DNA from: Novacetimonas pomaceti
GTDB taxonomy: Bacteria; Pseudomonadota; Alphaproteobacteria; Acetobacterales; Acetobacteraceae
Length of the DNA stretch: 64,000 bases
NCBI RefSeq assembly: GCF_003207955.1
Contig: NZ_NOXG01000003.1
Span: 124,001 to 188,000, forward strand
Direction of reading: 5' to 3'
Shown one piece after another: positions 17,090-26,456 of the stretch; the stretch's first letter is position 1; each line of letters begins with the position of its first letter. A model generated the notes under the pieces. It saw only the letters and a program-made list of their open reading frames with translations, did no database searches and was not told the origin of the DNA. Position numbers and translations under genes: made by a program.

Positions 17090-18600
17090 GCCGGGGTGGT
17101 GGGATTTTCAGCGTTGTAATCGACCAGTTCGATGGGATAGTCGCCGGTAAAGCACGCATCGCAATAGCGGTTGCACGCCCCCTGCCGGTCCTTGTAGCCC
17201 AGTGCGCGGTACAGCCCGTCAAAGGAAATGAACGCCAGCGAATCCACGCCGATCAGTTCCGCCATTTCCTCAAGGTTATGCTGCGCCGCCAGAAGCTTGC
17301 TGCGTTCGGGCGTATCAATGCCGTAGAAGCACGAATGCATCGTGGGGGGGGAGGAGATGCGCATGTGCACCTCTTTCGCGCCCGCCGCGCGCACCATGTC
17401 CACGATCTTGCGCGAGGTGGTGCCACGCACGATCGAATCATCCACCAGGACGACCCGCTTGCCATCCAGCACCGGACGGTTGGTGGAATGCTTGAGCTTT
17501 ACGCCAAGGTTGCGGATCTGGTCGGTGGGTTCGATGAAGGTGCGGCCCACATAATGGTTACGGATGATCCCCAGTTCGAAAGGAATGCCGCTGGCGACGG
17601 AATATCCCATGGCCGACGGCACGCCGGAATCGGGCACCGGCACGATCACGTCGGCCTCCACCGCGCTTTCGCGGGCCAGTTCGACGCCGATCTGCTTGCG
17701 CGTGTCATACACCGCCTTGCCATCCATGACGGAATCGGGCCGCGCGAAATAGATGTATTCAAATACGCAGAACCGCGACTGCTTGGAATCAAAGGGGCGG
17801 ATCGAACGGATGCCCTCGTCATTGATGACGACGATCTCGCCCGGTTCGACATCGCGCACGAACTCGGCGCCGACGATATCAAGGGCGCAGGTCTCGCTCG
17901 CCAGCACCCATGTCGGGCCTTCGCCTTCCTCGCCGGGGATCTGCCCCAGGATCAGCGGACGCACGCCCAGCGGGTCACGCACGCCCATCAGTGCGTCGCG
18001 CGACAGGGCCACCAGCGAATACGCGCCCAGCACCTGCTTGAGCGCGTCGATCAGCCGGTCTTCCACGCTTGCATACAGCGAAATGGCGATCAGGTGGATG
18101 AACACCTCGCTGTCGGTCGTGGACTGGAAGATGCAGCCCCGGCGCACCAGCGCCTTGCGCAGGGTTTCGGCATTGGTCAGGTTGCCGTTATGCGCCACGG
18201 CAAGGCCGCCGAATTCGAAATCGGCGAACAGGGGCTGCACATTGCGGATCAGGGTCGCGCCGGTGGTGGCGTAACGGTTGTGCCCCACGGCGCTGTGGCC
18301 CGGCAGGGTCGCCATCACGCTCGCATCGCCAAAGACGTCGCCCACCAGGCCCAGTCCCTTGTGCGTATGGAAACGTTCCCCGTCATAAGACACGATGCCG
18401 GTGGCTTCCTGCCCGCGATGCTGCAGCGCATGCAGCCCCAGCGCGGTCAGCGCCGACGCCCCCTTGGTATTCCATACGCCAAAGACGCCGCATTCCTCAT
18501 GCGGCTTGTCATCGTCATGCCACTGGGCGGGGACATCGTCGTTCGGCGCGCATGCCCCCATGGGAGAACCGGACGAGGCGGAGAAGCGGATACGGGACAT
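17086..18600 (-). CDS. purF: Amidophosphoribosyltransferase
   Basis: PurF makes 5-phosphoribosylamine from PRPP and glutamine, the first step of purine synthesis. The Ntn glutaminase nucleophile is Cys37 in EECGVFG, which implies removal of a 36-residue propeptide. The PRPP-binding motif is VLVDDSIVRGTTS, and the C-terminus has the Cys ligand region NRYCDACFTGDYP of the Fe-S-containing PurF type. At 504 residues it is full length. It lies between cvpA and the SDR gene, in a probable three-gene operon. AAGGAAAG lies upstream of the ATG. Confidence 0.97.
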   Translation of the reverse strand: MSRIRFSASSGSPMGACAPNDDVPAQWHDDDKPHEECGVFGVWNTKGASALTALGLHALQHRGQEATGIVSYDGERFHTHKGLGLVGDVFGDASVMATLPGHSAVGHNRYATTGATLIRNVQPLFADFEFGGLAVAHNGNLTNAETLRKALVRRGCIFQSTTDSEVFIHLIAISLYASVEDRLIDALKQVLGAYSLVALSRDALMGVRDPLGVRPLILGQIPGEEGEGPTWVLASETCALDIVGAEFVRDVEPGEIVVINDEGIRSIRPFDSKQSRFCVFEYIYFARPDSVMDGKAVYDTRKQIGVELARESAVEADVIVPVPDSGVPSAMGYSVASGIPFELGIIRNHYVGRTFIEPTDQIRNLGVKLKHSTNRPVLDGKRVVLVDDSIVRGTTSRKIVDMVRAAGAKEVHMRISSPPTMHSCFYGIDTPERSKLLAAQHNLEEMAELIGVDSLAFISFDGLYRALGYKDRQGACNRYCDACFTGDYPIELVDYNAENPTTPA

Positions 18601-18652
18601 GGATCAGCGATCTTTCCTTGACGGACAGCGGCGGCGGAGACCGATGGAAGGT

Positions 18653-19177
18653 TCAGACTGGCGCGTCATGACGTGTTCGCGCCGGTTGCGCAAGGTGTGG
18701 CGTGAGGGAATCGGAGGTAAAATGTGACAGATAGGCCGTGCTGTCGCCAATGACCGGGACAATCCGGCTGTCATTCATGGCGTCGGGCCACGTGTCGCGC
18801 GGCATGAGGAAACACACCGCCAGATACAGCACAAGCAGGCAGGCATACCCCCGCAGCACGCCGAACAGCAGCCCCAGCATCCTGTCGATTCCACCCAGGA
18901 TGGAGCCACGCACGGCCTGACCCGACAGATGGGCGGTGGTGGTAAAGACGACAAGGAGCGCGATGAACATTATTCCCAGCGCCGCCCCCCGCGCCAGCAG
19001 CGGCGTATGGATCCACTGCGCCGCATAGGGGATGAGGAAACCATGCCAGCTGAAGGACAGGATGCCGGCCATGAGCCACGCGGCAACGCCCAGCACCTCG
19101 CGCGAGAAGCCGCGAACGGCCCCCACGACGGCCGACAGCCCGACAATGGACAGGCATGCGATGTCGATCCAGCTCAT
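18653..19177 (-). CDS. cvpA: CvpA-family membrane protein
   Basis: The 174-residue protein has the CvpA pattern: MSWIDIACLSIVGLSAVVGAVRGFSREVLGVAAWLMAGI at the N-terminus (written here only as the start MSWIDIACL and the motif RGFSREVLGVAAW), four predicted membrane helices, and GGIDRMLGLLFGVLRG in the third helix. It was named for colicin V production in E. coli but its molecular role is not settled. The order cvpA-purF is common in proteobacteria. purF starts about 50 bases downstream. Confidence 0.92.
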   Translation of the reverse strand: MSWIDIACLSIVGLSAVVGAVRGFSREVLGVAAWLMAGILSFSWHGFLIPYAAQWIHTPLLARGAALGIMFIALLVVFTTTAHLSGQAVRGSILGGIDRMLGLLFGVLRGYACLLVLYLAVCFLMPRDTWPDAMNDSRIVPVIGDSTAYLSHFTSDSLTPHLAQPARTRHDAPV

Positions 19178-19442
19178 CTTTGGCCAGACACCCCGCGGGA
19201 GACCGGCCGATGCGGGATCATGCGTGCCGGGAATGTCTGCACGCTGCGGGCATGGACCCGATCCATGGATCGCGCTGTTCCTTCTGCTCCGGTGGGCGGC
19301 AGGGGCACAAGGTCACGACGACGCCCCGTCGCCGGGCCTGCTTATGCCATCTGCCCGCCATGGTTCATAGGGGGAAAACCATCAATCCCGGTCCCCGGCG
19401 TCCACATGGCCCCGGCATCTACATGGCTTCTTGCCGCATGGG

Positions 19443-19922
19443 TCACGGCAGCTTGGTCGTGCGGATCTTCCACGGACGCCGCCGCAGCGCGGGCGCGACG
19501 CTGGCGCGTTCGGCCGTGTTCAGCGCCAGCAGCAGGTTGCCCATGCGCGTGCGGCGATCCAGTTCGATCCAGATATCCTCCGGCTCCACACCACAGACCA
19601 CCCATGTGCGCATCAGTTCCGACAGGACATCGGCGCTCTGCATCACAAGCTGGTCGTGATCCTCGCTCATCAGGGCGATCAGGCACTGTTCGGCATGGAT
19701 GGTGAAACGGCGGGCGGCGGCGCGGATATGCGCCATCGCCTGCGCATCGGGCGGCTGGCCGGGATCAGGGATGCCCCGGTTGCCCAGCCGCGCCAGAAGG
19801 CGCTCGTACAGGCGCGTCATAATCTCCGCCGCCTGCAGGCGCGGCGTCGGATCGGCACTGTCATCGGCACTGTCGCGGGGGGGTGGCTGGCGCATGACAC
19901 GATGATGGGGGGCATCGTGCAC
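19443..19922 (-). CDS. HisE/MazG-like small protein with changed catalytic residues
   Basis: The product has 159 residues from a GTG start, or 150 from an ATG nine codons later (MRQPPPRD). The middle part (AEQCLIALMSEDHDQLVMQSADVLSELM, of which ALMSEDHDQLV and SADVLSELM are the most telling, then VEPEDIWIELDRR) resembles the four-helix phosphoribosyl-ATP pyrophosphohydrolase fold. The acidic metal-binding positions normally seen as EE and ExxD are His/Gln-like here (IHAEQ, QSADV). It is probably not an active pyrophosphohydrolase; it starts 55 bases after metH on the same strand. The relation is remote. Confidence 0.55.
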   Translation of the reverse strand: MHDAPHHRVMRQPPPRDSADDSADPTPRLQAAEIMTRLYERLLARLGNRGIPDPGQPPDAQAMAHIRAAARRFTIHAEQCLIALMSEDHDQLVMQSADVLSELMRTWVVCGVEPEDIWIELDRRTRMGNLLLALNTAERASVAPALRRRPWKIRTTKLP

Positions 19923-19934
19923 CGGGTCAACAAC

Positions 19935-19960
19935 ACGCGCGGGGACCTTGCCCCGCGCGT
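19935..19960 (-). terminator. GC-rich hairpin after metH
   Basis: ACGCGCGGGG-accttg-CCCCGCGCGT is a perfect ten-base-pair stem 18 bases past the metH stop. There is no T tract, so it may be a processing barrier or attenuator before the HisE-like gene. Confidence 0.4.
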
Positions 19961-19977
19961 GGCCGGCCAGTGACCGG

Positions 19978-22900
19978 TCAGATGGAGAAATATTTCGCGT
20001 GGGGATTGAGGATCACCAGCGCGGAGGTCGACTGCTCCGGATGGAGCTGGAACCCGTCCGTCAGCGTCACGCCGATCTTCTCGGCATCCAGCAGCTTCAG
20101 AATTGGCTCCTGATCCTCCAGCCGGGGACAGGCGGGATAGCCGAAGGAATAGCGCGAGCCACGATAGCCCTGCTGCAGCAGTTTGTTCATGTCACGCGCA
20201 TCTTCCGCAGCAAAGCCGAGTTCGGCGCGAATGCGCTTGTGGGTGTATTCGGCCATCGCCTCGGCCATCTCCACCGACAGGCCATGGAGGTAGAGATAGT
20301 CCTTGTAACGGTCGGCCTCGAACCACTGGCGCGCGATATCGGACGCCTTCTGCCCCACGGTGACGACCTGCATGCCGATCACGTCGCGCTGCGCGTCATC
20401 GATGTCGCGCACGAAATCGGCAATGCACTCCCCATCCTCGCGCGGCTGGCGCGGCAGGGTGAAACGGGCAAGCTGGGTCGTGCCGTCGGTGTCGAAGATG
20501 ACAAGGTCATTGCCCTCCCCCGCCGCCTTCCAGTAGCCATAGGACGCCTGCGGACGCAGGATGTCGTCCTGCGCGCACATCGCCAGCATGCGGCGCATGA
20601 CCGGGCGCAGTTCCTGTCGCGCCCATCCCATGAAATCCTCCAGCGAGCGGCCCTGCTTTCGAAATCCCCACTGGAACTGGTACAGCGAACGTTCATTGAG
20701 GAACGGCACCACGGCCTCCGGCGTGGCCTCCAGCACGCGCGGCCCCCAGAAGGGCGGGGTCACCGCCGGCTCGTCCCGGGTCAGGCGTTCGCGGCGCGCC
20801 CGCGCGGCGGCAATGTCCGGCGGGGCAAAACCACGGTTTTCCGCCTGTTCCGGATCGCGCGGCCTGGCACGCGTCGCCTTGGTGGCGCGGCGGGCCTGAA
20901 TCGCGGCGAGGTAGGTGTCGAATTCCCCCTTCACCACCCTGTCCATCAGCGACAGCCCGTCGAACGCGTCGCGGGCATAGGCGACGCGCCCGTCCGTGCC
21001 ATAGGCGGCGGCGCAGTCCTCCTCCACATAATTGCGGGTCAGCGCGGCCCCCCCCAGAAGAACCGGCGTCTCGATCCCCTGCCGGTTCATTTCCTCCAGG
21101 TTTTCACGCATGATGACGGTCGATTTCACCAGCAGGCCGGACATGCCGATCGCATCGGCAGCATGTTCGCGCACGGCGGAAATCATGTCCGCCACCGGCA
21201 CCTTGATGCCCAGGTTGATGACGCGATAGCCATTGTTGGTCAGGATGATGTCCACAAGGTTCTTGCCGATGTCGTGCACGTCGCCCTTGACCGTCGCCAG
21301 CACCATGGTGCCGCGCGTCTGGCCTTCCTTGCGCTCCATGTGCGGCTCCAGCCACGCGACGGCGGCCTTCATCGTCTCGGCGGACTGCAGCACGAAGGGC
21401 AGCTGCATCTTGCCCGCCCCGAACAGTTCGCCCACCACCTTCATCCCGTCGAGCAGGACGGTATTGATGATGTCCAGCGGCGGCATGTCACGCATCGCCT
21501 CGGCCAGGTCATCCTCCAGCCCCTTGCGGTCGCCATCGACGATGCGGTCCTTCAGGCGTTCCGCCGCCGTTTCGGCGCGCACCTTCTTGACCGCGTCGGC
21601 GGCCTTGCGGTCGGCGAACAGTTCCAGCATGCGCTGCAGCGGGTCATAGCCTTCGGCGCGGCGGTCGAAGATCAGGTCCTCGGCCACCTTCACCTCTTCC
21701 TCGGCAATCAGGTGGAGCGGGCGGATCTTGGAGACATGGACGATCGCCGCCGTCATGCCCGCGCGTACCGCATGGTCAAGGAAAACGGAATTGAGCACCG
21801 CGCGCGCCGCCGGGTTCAGCCCGAAGGAAATGTTGGACAGGCCCAGCACGATCTGGATGTCGGGAAATTTCTCGTGGATCAGGCGGATGCCTTCCAGCGT
21901 CCACAGCCCCAGCTTGCGATCGTCCTCCACCCCCGTGCCGATGGTGAAGGTCAGCGGGTCGATCATCAGGTCGGACTGCGGCAGGCCATGCTTGTTGCAG
22001 GCATAATCCACCAGCCGTTCGGCAATCCGCAGCTTGTCCCCGGCGGTCTTGGCCATGCCGGTTTCGTCAATCGTCAGCGCGATGACCGCGGCACCGAACT
22101 TGCGCGCCAGTTTCAGGCGGTCGTTGGCCGCGCCCTCGCCATCCTCGAAATTGATCGAATTGATGATCGGCTTGCCGCCATGCAGCTTCAGCGCGGATTC
22201 GATGACCGGGGTTTCGGTGGAATCGATCACCAGCGGCGCATTGACCGACGAGGTGAAGCGGGTGATGACCTCGTCCATCTCGCGCATTTCGTCGCGCCCG
22301 ACGAAGGCGGTGCAGATATCCAGCGCGTTCGACCCTTCGGCCGCCTGTTCGCGCCCGATGGCGACACAGCCGTCCCAGTCGCCCGCTTCCTGCAGCTGGC
22401 GCCATTTCTTCGACCCGTTGGCGTTGCAGCGTTCCCCGATGGAGAAGTAGCTGTTTTCCTGCCGCAGCGGGACCTGCGAATACAGGCTCGCGACCGAGGG
22501 AACCCACACGGGCCGGCGTGGCACGGGGGCAGGACGGATGTCGCGTCCCGTCTCACGCGCGCGACGGCGCAGCATCGCGTCAAGCGCCTCGGTATGCGGG
22601 GTGGAGGTGCCGCAGCATCCGCCGATCAGGTTCAGCCCGTCCTCGACAATGAAACGTTCGACCCACGTGGCCATGTCCTGCGGCGTCAGGGGATAATGCG
22701 TCTTGCCATTGACCAGCTCGGGCAGGCCGGCATTGGGCTGCACCGAAATCATGCCCGGCCAGTTTTCCGACAGCCAGCGCACGTGTTCGGCCATTTCCTG
22801 CGGCCCCGTGGCGCAGTTCAGCCCCATGACCGGCACATCGAGCGCATTGATCACGGTTGCCGCCGCCCCGATGTCGGGACCGACCAGCAGCGTGCCGGTG

Positions 22901-23487
22901 GTTTCCACCGTGACCTGCACGAAAATGGGGGTGTCGGTGCCCAGTTCGGCGCGCGCGATCTTGCCCGCATTGACCGCCGCCTTGATCTGCAGCGTATCCT
23001 GGCACGTCTCGATCAGCAGGCAGTCCACGCCACCTTCGATCAGGCCACGGCACTGTTCCGCAAGGCCGGCCTCAAGCGTGTCGTAATCGATATTGCCCAG
23101 CGACGGCAGCTTGGTCCCCGGCCCCACGGACCCCACGACATAGCGGTGCCGCCCGTCCGAAAACTGCTCCGCCGCCTCGCGGGCAAGGTGGGCGGCCGTG
23201 CGGTTGATTTCACGCGCACGGTCGGCCAGCCCGAATTCGCCCAGCGTAATGGGGGAGCCGCCAAAACTGTTGGTTTCCACCATGTCGGCCCCGGCCTCGA
23301 AATAGCCGCGATGGATTTCACGCACCAGTTCGGGCCGCGACAGGTTCAGGATTTCGGTGCAGTTTTCCTGCCCCCAGTAATCACGCTCCACCTCAAGGTC
23401 GAGAAGCTGGACACGCGATCCCATTCCGCCATCACACAGCAGAACCTGGTCACGAAGGGCGTCAAGAAGTGGCGGACGAGTGGTCAT
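19978..23487 (-). CDS. metH: Cobalamin-dependent methionine synthase
   Basis: A full-length MetH of 1169 residues in the canonical four modules. The homocysteine domain (about 1-320) has zinc Cys residues in GLNCATG and GGCCGTS. The methyltetrahydrofolate domain follows (about 350-610). The cobalamin domain (about 640-880) has the ligand motif DVHDIGKN near residue 736. The C-terminal SAM-dependent activation domain ends with GYPACPRLEDQ and a short tail. It transfers a methyl group from methyl-THF to homocysteine. The leader of about 230 bases to the divergent gene shows no recognisable SAH or cobalamin riboswitch. QueG, another B12 enzyme, is also in the window. Confidence 0.98.
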   Translation of the reverse strand: MTTRPPLLDALRDQVLLCDGGMGSRVQLLDLEVERDYWGQENCTEILNLSRPELVREIHRGYFEAGADMVETNSFGGSPITLGEFGLADRAREINRTAAHLAREAAEQFSDGRHRYVVGSVGPGTKLPSLGNIDYDTLEAGLAEQCRGLIEGGVDCLLIETCQDTLQIKAAVNAGKIARAELGTDTPIFVQVTVETTGTLLVGPDIGAAATVINALDVPVMGLNCATGPQEMAEHVRWLSENWPGMISVQPNAGLPELVNGKTHYPLTPQDMATWVERFIVEDGLNLIGGCCGTSTPHTEALDAMLRRRARETGRDIRPAPVPRRPVWVPSVASLYSQVPLRQENSYFSIGERCNANGSKKWRQLQEAGDWDGCVAIGREQAAEGSNALDICTAFVGRDEMREMDEVITRFTSSVNAPLVIDSTETPVIESALKLHGGKPIINSINFEDGEGAANDRLKLARKFGAAVIALTIDETGMAKTAGDKLRIAERLVDYACNKHGLPQSDLMIDPLTFTIGTGVEDDRKLGLWTLEGIRLIHEKFPDIQIVLGLSNISFGLNPAARAVLNSVFLDHAVRAGMTAAIVHVSKIRPLHLIAEEEVKVAEDLIFDRRAEGYDPLQRMLELFADRKAADAVKKVRAETAAERLKDRIVDGDRKGLEDDLAEAMRDMPPLDIINTVLLDGMKVVGELFGAGKMQLPFVLQSAETMKAAVAWLEPHMERKEGQTRGTMVLATVKGDVHDIGKNLVDIILTNNGYRVINLGIKVPVADMISAVREHAADAIGMSGLLVKSTVIMRENLEEMNRQGIETPVLLGGAALTRNYVEEDCAAAYGTDGRVAYARDAFDGLSLMDRVVKGEFDTYLAAIQARRATKATRARPRDPEQAENRGFAPPDIAAARARRERLTRDEPAVTPPFWGPRVLEATPEAVVPFLNERSLYQFQWGFRKQGRSLEDFMGWARQELRPVMRRMLAMCAQDDILRPQASYGYWKAAGEGNDLVIFDTDGTTQLARFTLPRQPREDGECIADFVRDIDDAQRDVIGMQVVTVGQKASDIARQWFEADRYKDYLYLHGLSVEMAEAMAEYTHKRIRAELGFAAEDARDMNKLLQQGYRGSRYSFGYPACPRLEDQEPILKLLDAEKIGVTLTDGFQLHPEQSTSALVILNPHAKYFSI

Positions 23488-23721
23488 GGATATCCTGATC
23501 TGTCATATGCGCGAAACGCGCAATCGCACCGAAACCGGCCGGCATGCGTGGATGGCACCGGGCCGGGGCATCGCAAACATGTCGGTTCATGCCCACTTAT
23601 TTCCTTACTCGCACATGCCTGTCCAGTTCCGGCGTGCGGGCATAACGCATTTCGCCGCCATAGGTCGCCACGCAATATGGTGCCATGATGGCCCAGAAGA
23701 CGACCCGGAGGACCCACGCGC

Positions 23722-24117
23722 ATGCACGAACCCGCGCGACATGATGACGGACGCATCGCCCTGGAACTGTGCGCCCGCGGCACCGCGCCCGTCGCGGACG
23801 CGAATGCCGTGCTGGTCACCGTCGGGCAGGACATGAGGGACATTGACGCGCACGCGAAATGGGGTGCTGTCGTGCCATTCACCCCCCTGCCCACCCCCTT
23901 TTCCCATGGCGGGGGATGCGCCTGCTGCACCGGGCGCGGCCAGGGACTGGCCGCCCTGCTGGGCGATCTGTTCCGCAGGCGCGCGACGGGCGGCCTTCCG
24001 TGGTTCGGACGGGTGGTCGTCATGGCGGACGCGGCGCGCCTGTCCGCGCTGCGGCGGGAAATGACGGCGGACCTTGTGGTGCGCGCCCGCTATCGCATGG
24101 AGAATGAAAAGGATTAG
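23722..24117 (+). CDS. Small protein resembling the CxCC switch region of CobW/COG0523 GTPases
   Basis: The 131-residue product has GGGCACCTGRG followed by LAALLGDLFRRR, LPWFGRVVVMADAARLSALR and DLVVRARYRMENEKD. In COG0523 metal-chaperone GTPases the same order is GCxCC, a helix with DLxRR, FDRVVIET, then a helix ending in RYR. The P-loop that should precede it is missing; the N-terminal 65 residues are unrelated and Pro-rich. It is therefore either a relic or a stand-alone metal-binding piece. It is divergent from metH. This assignment is by pattern and is not proven. Confidence 0.55.
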   Translation: MHEPARHDDGRIALELCARGTAPVADANAVLVTVGQDMRDIDAHAKWGAVVPFTPLPTPFSHGGGCACCTGRGQGLAALLGDLFRRRATGGLPWFGRVVVMADAARLSALRREMTADLVVRARYRMENEKD

Positions 24118-24194
24118 GCGTTAAGAAACATTTTGCTTTCTGGACCTAGGTTACAGCCTTCATCTGGCCAAAGTCTTGCAAGCAGGGGATCGCC

Positions 24195-26456
24195 GTGGGC
24201 TATCTGGACCCGAAGACAGATCCCGCCCTTCCCCCACCGGAGGAGACACGTCCCTCGCCCGTTACGATACGGCTGCAGGCGGTGGCGCGGGCGGCGAAAT
24301 TTCATGGAACCAACCTCGACCCGCGCGATTACCGCGCGGAACCGGGCGAGGATGTTCCCTCCGTCGCGGCCCTTGCCCGCTGGCTTGAGGAAAACGGCCT
24401 GGATGCGCGTGGCATGCGCCTGCAATGGGCGACGCTGGTCCACATGCGCGACGTGCCGCCCATCGTGCTGATGTTCGGCGACGGATCGGCCGGGCTGATG
24501 GTCGGGGCGGACGATGTTGACGGGGTCGTCTGGCTGATCGATCCGTTCGCCCCCGATGGCGCGCCCCCGGTCGCGGTGGATGAACTGCGCCTGCAGCAGG
24601 CATGGACGGGCGATGTCCTGCTGGTGCGCGCCCATGCCGACAGCACCCGGGGCGAACCGCCCATCGACGCCACGTGGCTGTGGAACCTCGTGCGGGGGGA
24701 ACGTTCCCTTCTGCGCAACATCATCCTGGGTTCGCTGGTCATCAGCGTGCTTGCGATTTTCCCGCCCCTGATCGTCATGCAGGTGATCGACCGGGTGGTG
24801 AACTACCATTCGATGGCGACGCTGGTGTCCATTACCGGGCTGCTCGTCGTCATGAGCTTCTATGAAATCGTGCTGACCTATGCGCGGCGGGAACTGACGC
24901 TGGTCATCAGCACGCGCCTCGATACCCGGATCTCGCTTGCCGTGTTCGACCGGCTCCTCGCCCTGCCTCTGGAATTCTTCGAGCGCGAGCAGACGGGCAG
25001 CGTCATCGGACGCGTTTCCGCCATCTACAAGGTGCGGCAGTTCATGACGGGGCGGCTGCTGTCCACCTTCCTGGACCTGTTCACGCTGGTGGTGGTCATG
25101 CCGCTGCTGTTCTGGCTCAGCCCGGCGCTGGCATGGATGACGATCGCGGCGGCGGGCGCGATCGGGCTGGTCGTCGTGATCGGCATGGCCCCGATGGGGC
25201 GGCTGCTGACGCGCCAGATCAACGCGGAGATGACGCGCAGTTCCACCATGTATGAAACGGTGGCGGGCATCCGCACCATCAAGACGCTGGCGCTGGAGCC
25301 CACCCGCCGCCACCTGTGGGACGAACGCACCGCCGAGGTGGTGCGCGCCACCCTGGCATCGGGACGGATGAGCAACTGGATCAGCATGATGGTGATGCCG
25401 CTGGACATGTTCATCAATCGCGGCGTCATCCTGATCGGGGCCTATCTCGCGATCACCTCGACTTCCTCGGGGCTGGAGGCGGGCGCGCTGATGGCGTTCA
25501 CCATGCTGGGCGGGCGCGTGGCCGCCCCGCTGGTGGGCATGGCGCGCCTGATCGATGACATCAACGATGTCCGTGCCTCGCTGGGGGAGGCAGGGTCCGT
25601 CCTGAACCGCCCGACCGAAACGCAGGCCCTGACATCGGGCATGCGGCCCCCGATCCACGGCGCGCTGTCATTCGTCGATGTTTCCTTCACCTATCCCGGC
25701 GCGCCGTCGCCCGCCCTGTCGGACATCACGTTCGATGTCCCGGCCGGCACCATGCTGGGGCTGGTCGGGCGCAGCGGATCGGGCAAGTCGACGATCACCC
25801 GCCTGCTTCAGGGGGTCAGCCGTTCCTACACCGGTTTCCTGCGGCTTGACGGCATCGACCTGCGTGAAATCAACCTGACATACCTGCGCCGTTCCTGCGG
25901 CGTGGTGCTGCAGGACAATTTCCTGTTCCGTGGCACCATCCGCGACAACATCGTCGCAGGACGCCCCGGCCTGACGATGGAGGCAGTGGTCCGCGCCGCC
26001 CGCCTTGCCGGCGCGGAAGAGTTCATCGAACGCATGCCCGCAGGCTATGAAACATGGATCGAGGAAGGTTCGACCAACATTTCCGGCGGCCAGCGCCAGC
26101 GCCTGGCCATCGCGCGCGCGGTGATTTCCGACCCGCGCCTGATGATCCTCGACGAAGCCACCTCCGCCCTTGATCCCGAAAGCGAGGCACTGGTCAACGC
26201 CAACCTCCAGCGCCTCGCGCACGGGCGCACGATGGTCATCGTCTCGCACCGGCTGTCGTCACTGGTGGAATGCGACCAGATCTGCGTGATGGATCATGGG
26301 CACGTGGTCGATATCGCCCCGCACGCGATCCTGCTGGAACGCTGCGAAATCTATCGCACGCTGTGGACGCAGCAGAACCGCCACCCGTCCACCCCCGATA
26401 ATCCCGACGCGCCGGCCGACGGCATGCTGACATCGAGCGAGGAGCCCGGGGCATGA
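24195..26456 (+). CDS. Type I secretion ABC transporter with C39-like domain
   Basis: The 753-residue protein has three parts. An N-terminal C39-like domain (about 25-150) lacks the catalytic Cys and His of a peptidase, as in HlyB. A six-helix exporter membrane domain (about 175-450) includes EFFEREQTGSVIGRVSAIYKVRQF. The ATPase domain (about 490-715) has Walker A GRSGSGKST, signature NISGGQRQRLAIARA and Walker B LMILDEATSALD. It should drive one-step export of an unprocessed substrate. The start is GTG with AGGGGAT seven bases upstream. The next gene overlaps its stop by four bases. Confidence 0.95.
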   Translation: MGYLDPKTDPALPPPEETRPSPVTIRLQAVARAAKFHGTNLDPRDYRAEPGEDVPSVAALARWLEENGLDARGMRLQWATLVHMRDVPPIVLMFGDGSAGLMVGADDVDGVVWLIDPFAPDGAPPVAVDELRLQQAWTGDVLLVRAHADSTRGEPPIDATWLWNLVRGERSLLRNIILGSLVISVLAIFPPLIVMQVIDRVVNYHSMATLVSITGLLVVMSFYEIVLTYARRELTLVISTRLDTRISLAVFDRLLALPLEFFEREQTGSVIGRVSAIYKVRQFMTGRLLSTFLDLFTLVVVMPLLFWLSPALAWMTIAAAGAIGLVVVIGMAPMGRLLTRQINAEMTRSSTMYETVAGIRTIKTLALEPTRRHLWDERTAEVVRATLASGRMSNWISMMVMPLDMFINRGVILIGAYLAITSTSSGLEAGALMAFTMLGGRVAAPLVGMARLIDDINDVRASLGEAGSVLNRPTETQALTSGMRPPIHGALSFVDVSFTYPGAPSPALSDITFDVPAGTMLGLVGRSGSGKSTITRLLQGVSRSYTGFLRLDGIDLREINLTYLRRSCGVVLQDNFLFRGTIRDNIVAGRPGLTMEAVVRAARLAGAEEFIERMPAGYETWIEEGSTNISGGQRQRLAIARAVISDPRLMILDEATSALDPESEALVNANLQRLAHGRTMVIVSHRLSSLVECDQICVMDHGHVVDIAPHAILLERCEIYRTLWTQQNRHPSTPDNPDAPADGMLTSSEEPGA

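Noticed and set aside
19948..23688. A 1246-codon open frame on the plus strand opposite metH
   Set aside because: It is the antisense of a full-length metH with all its domains; long antisense frames are common in GC-rich genomes with few stop codons, and its sequence has no recognisable domain.
23488..23721. Possible SAH or cobalamin riboswitch in the metH leader
   Set aside because: Neither the SAH-type conserved core nor the B12 box could be found in the 230-base leader.
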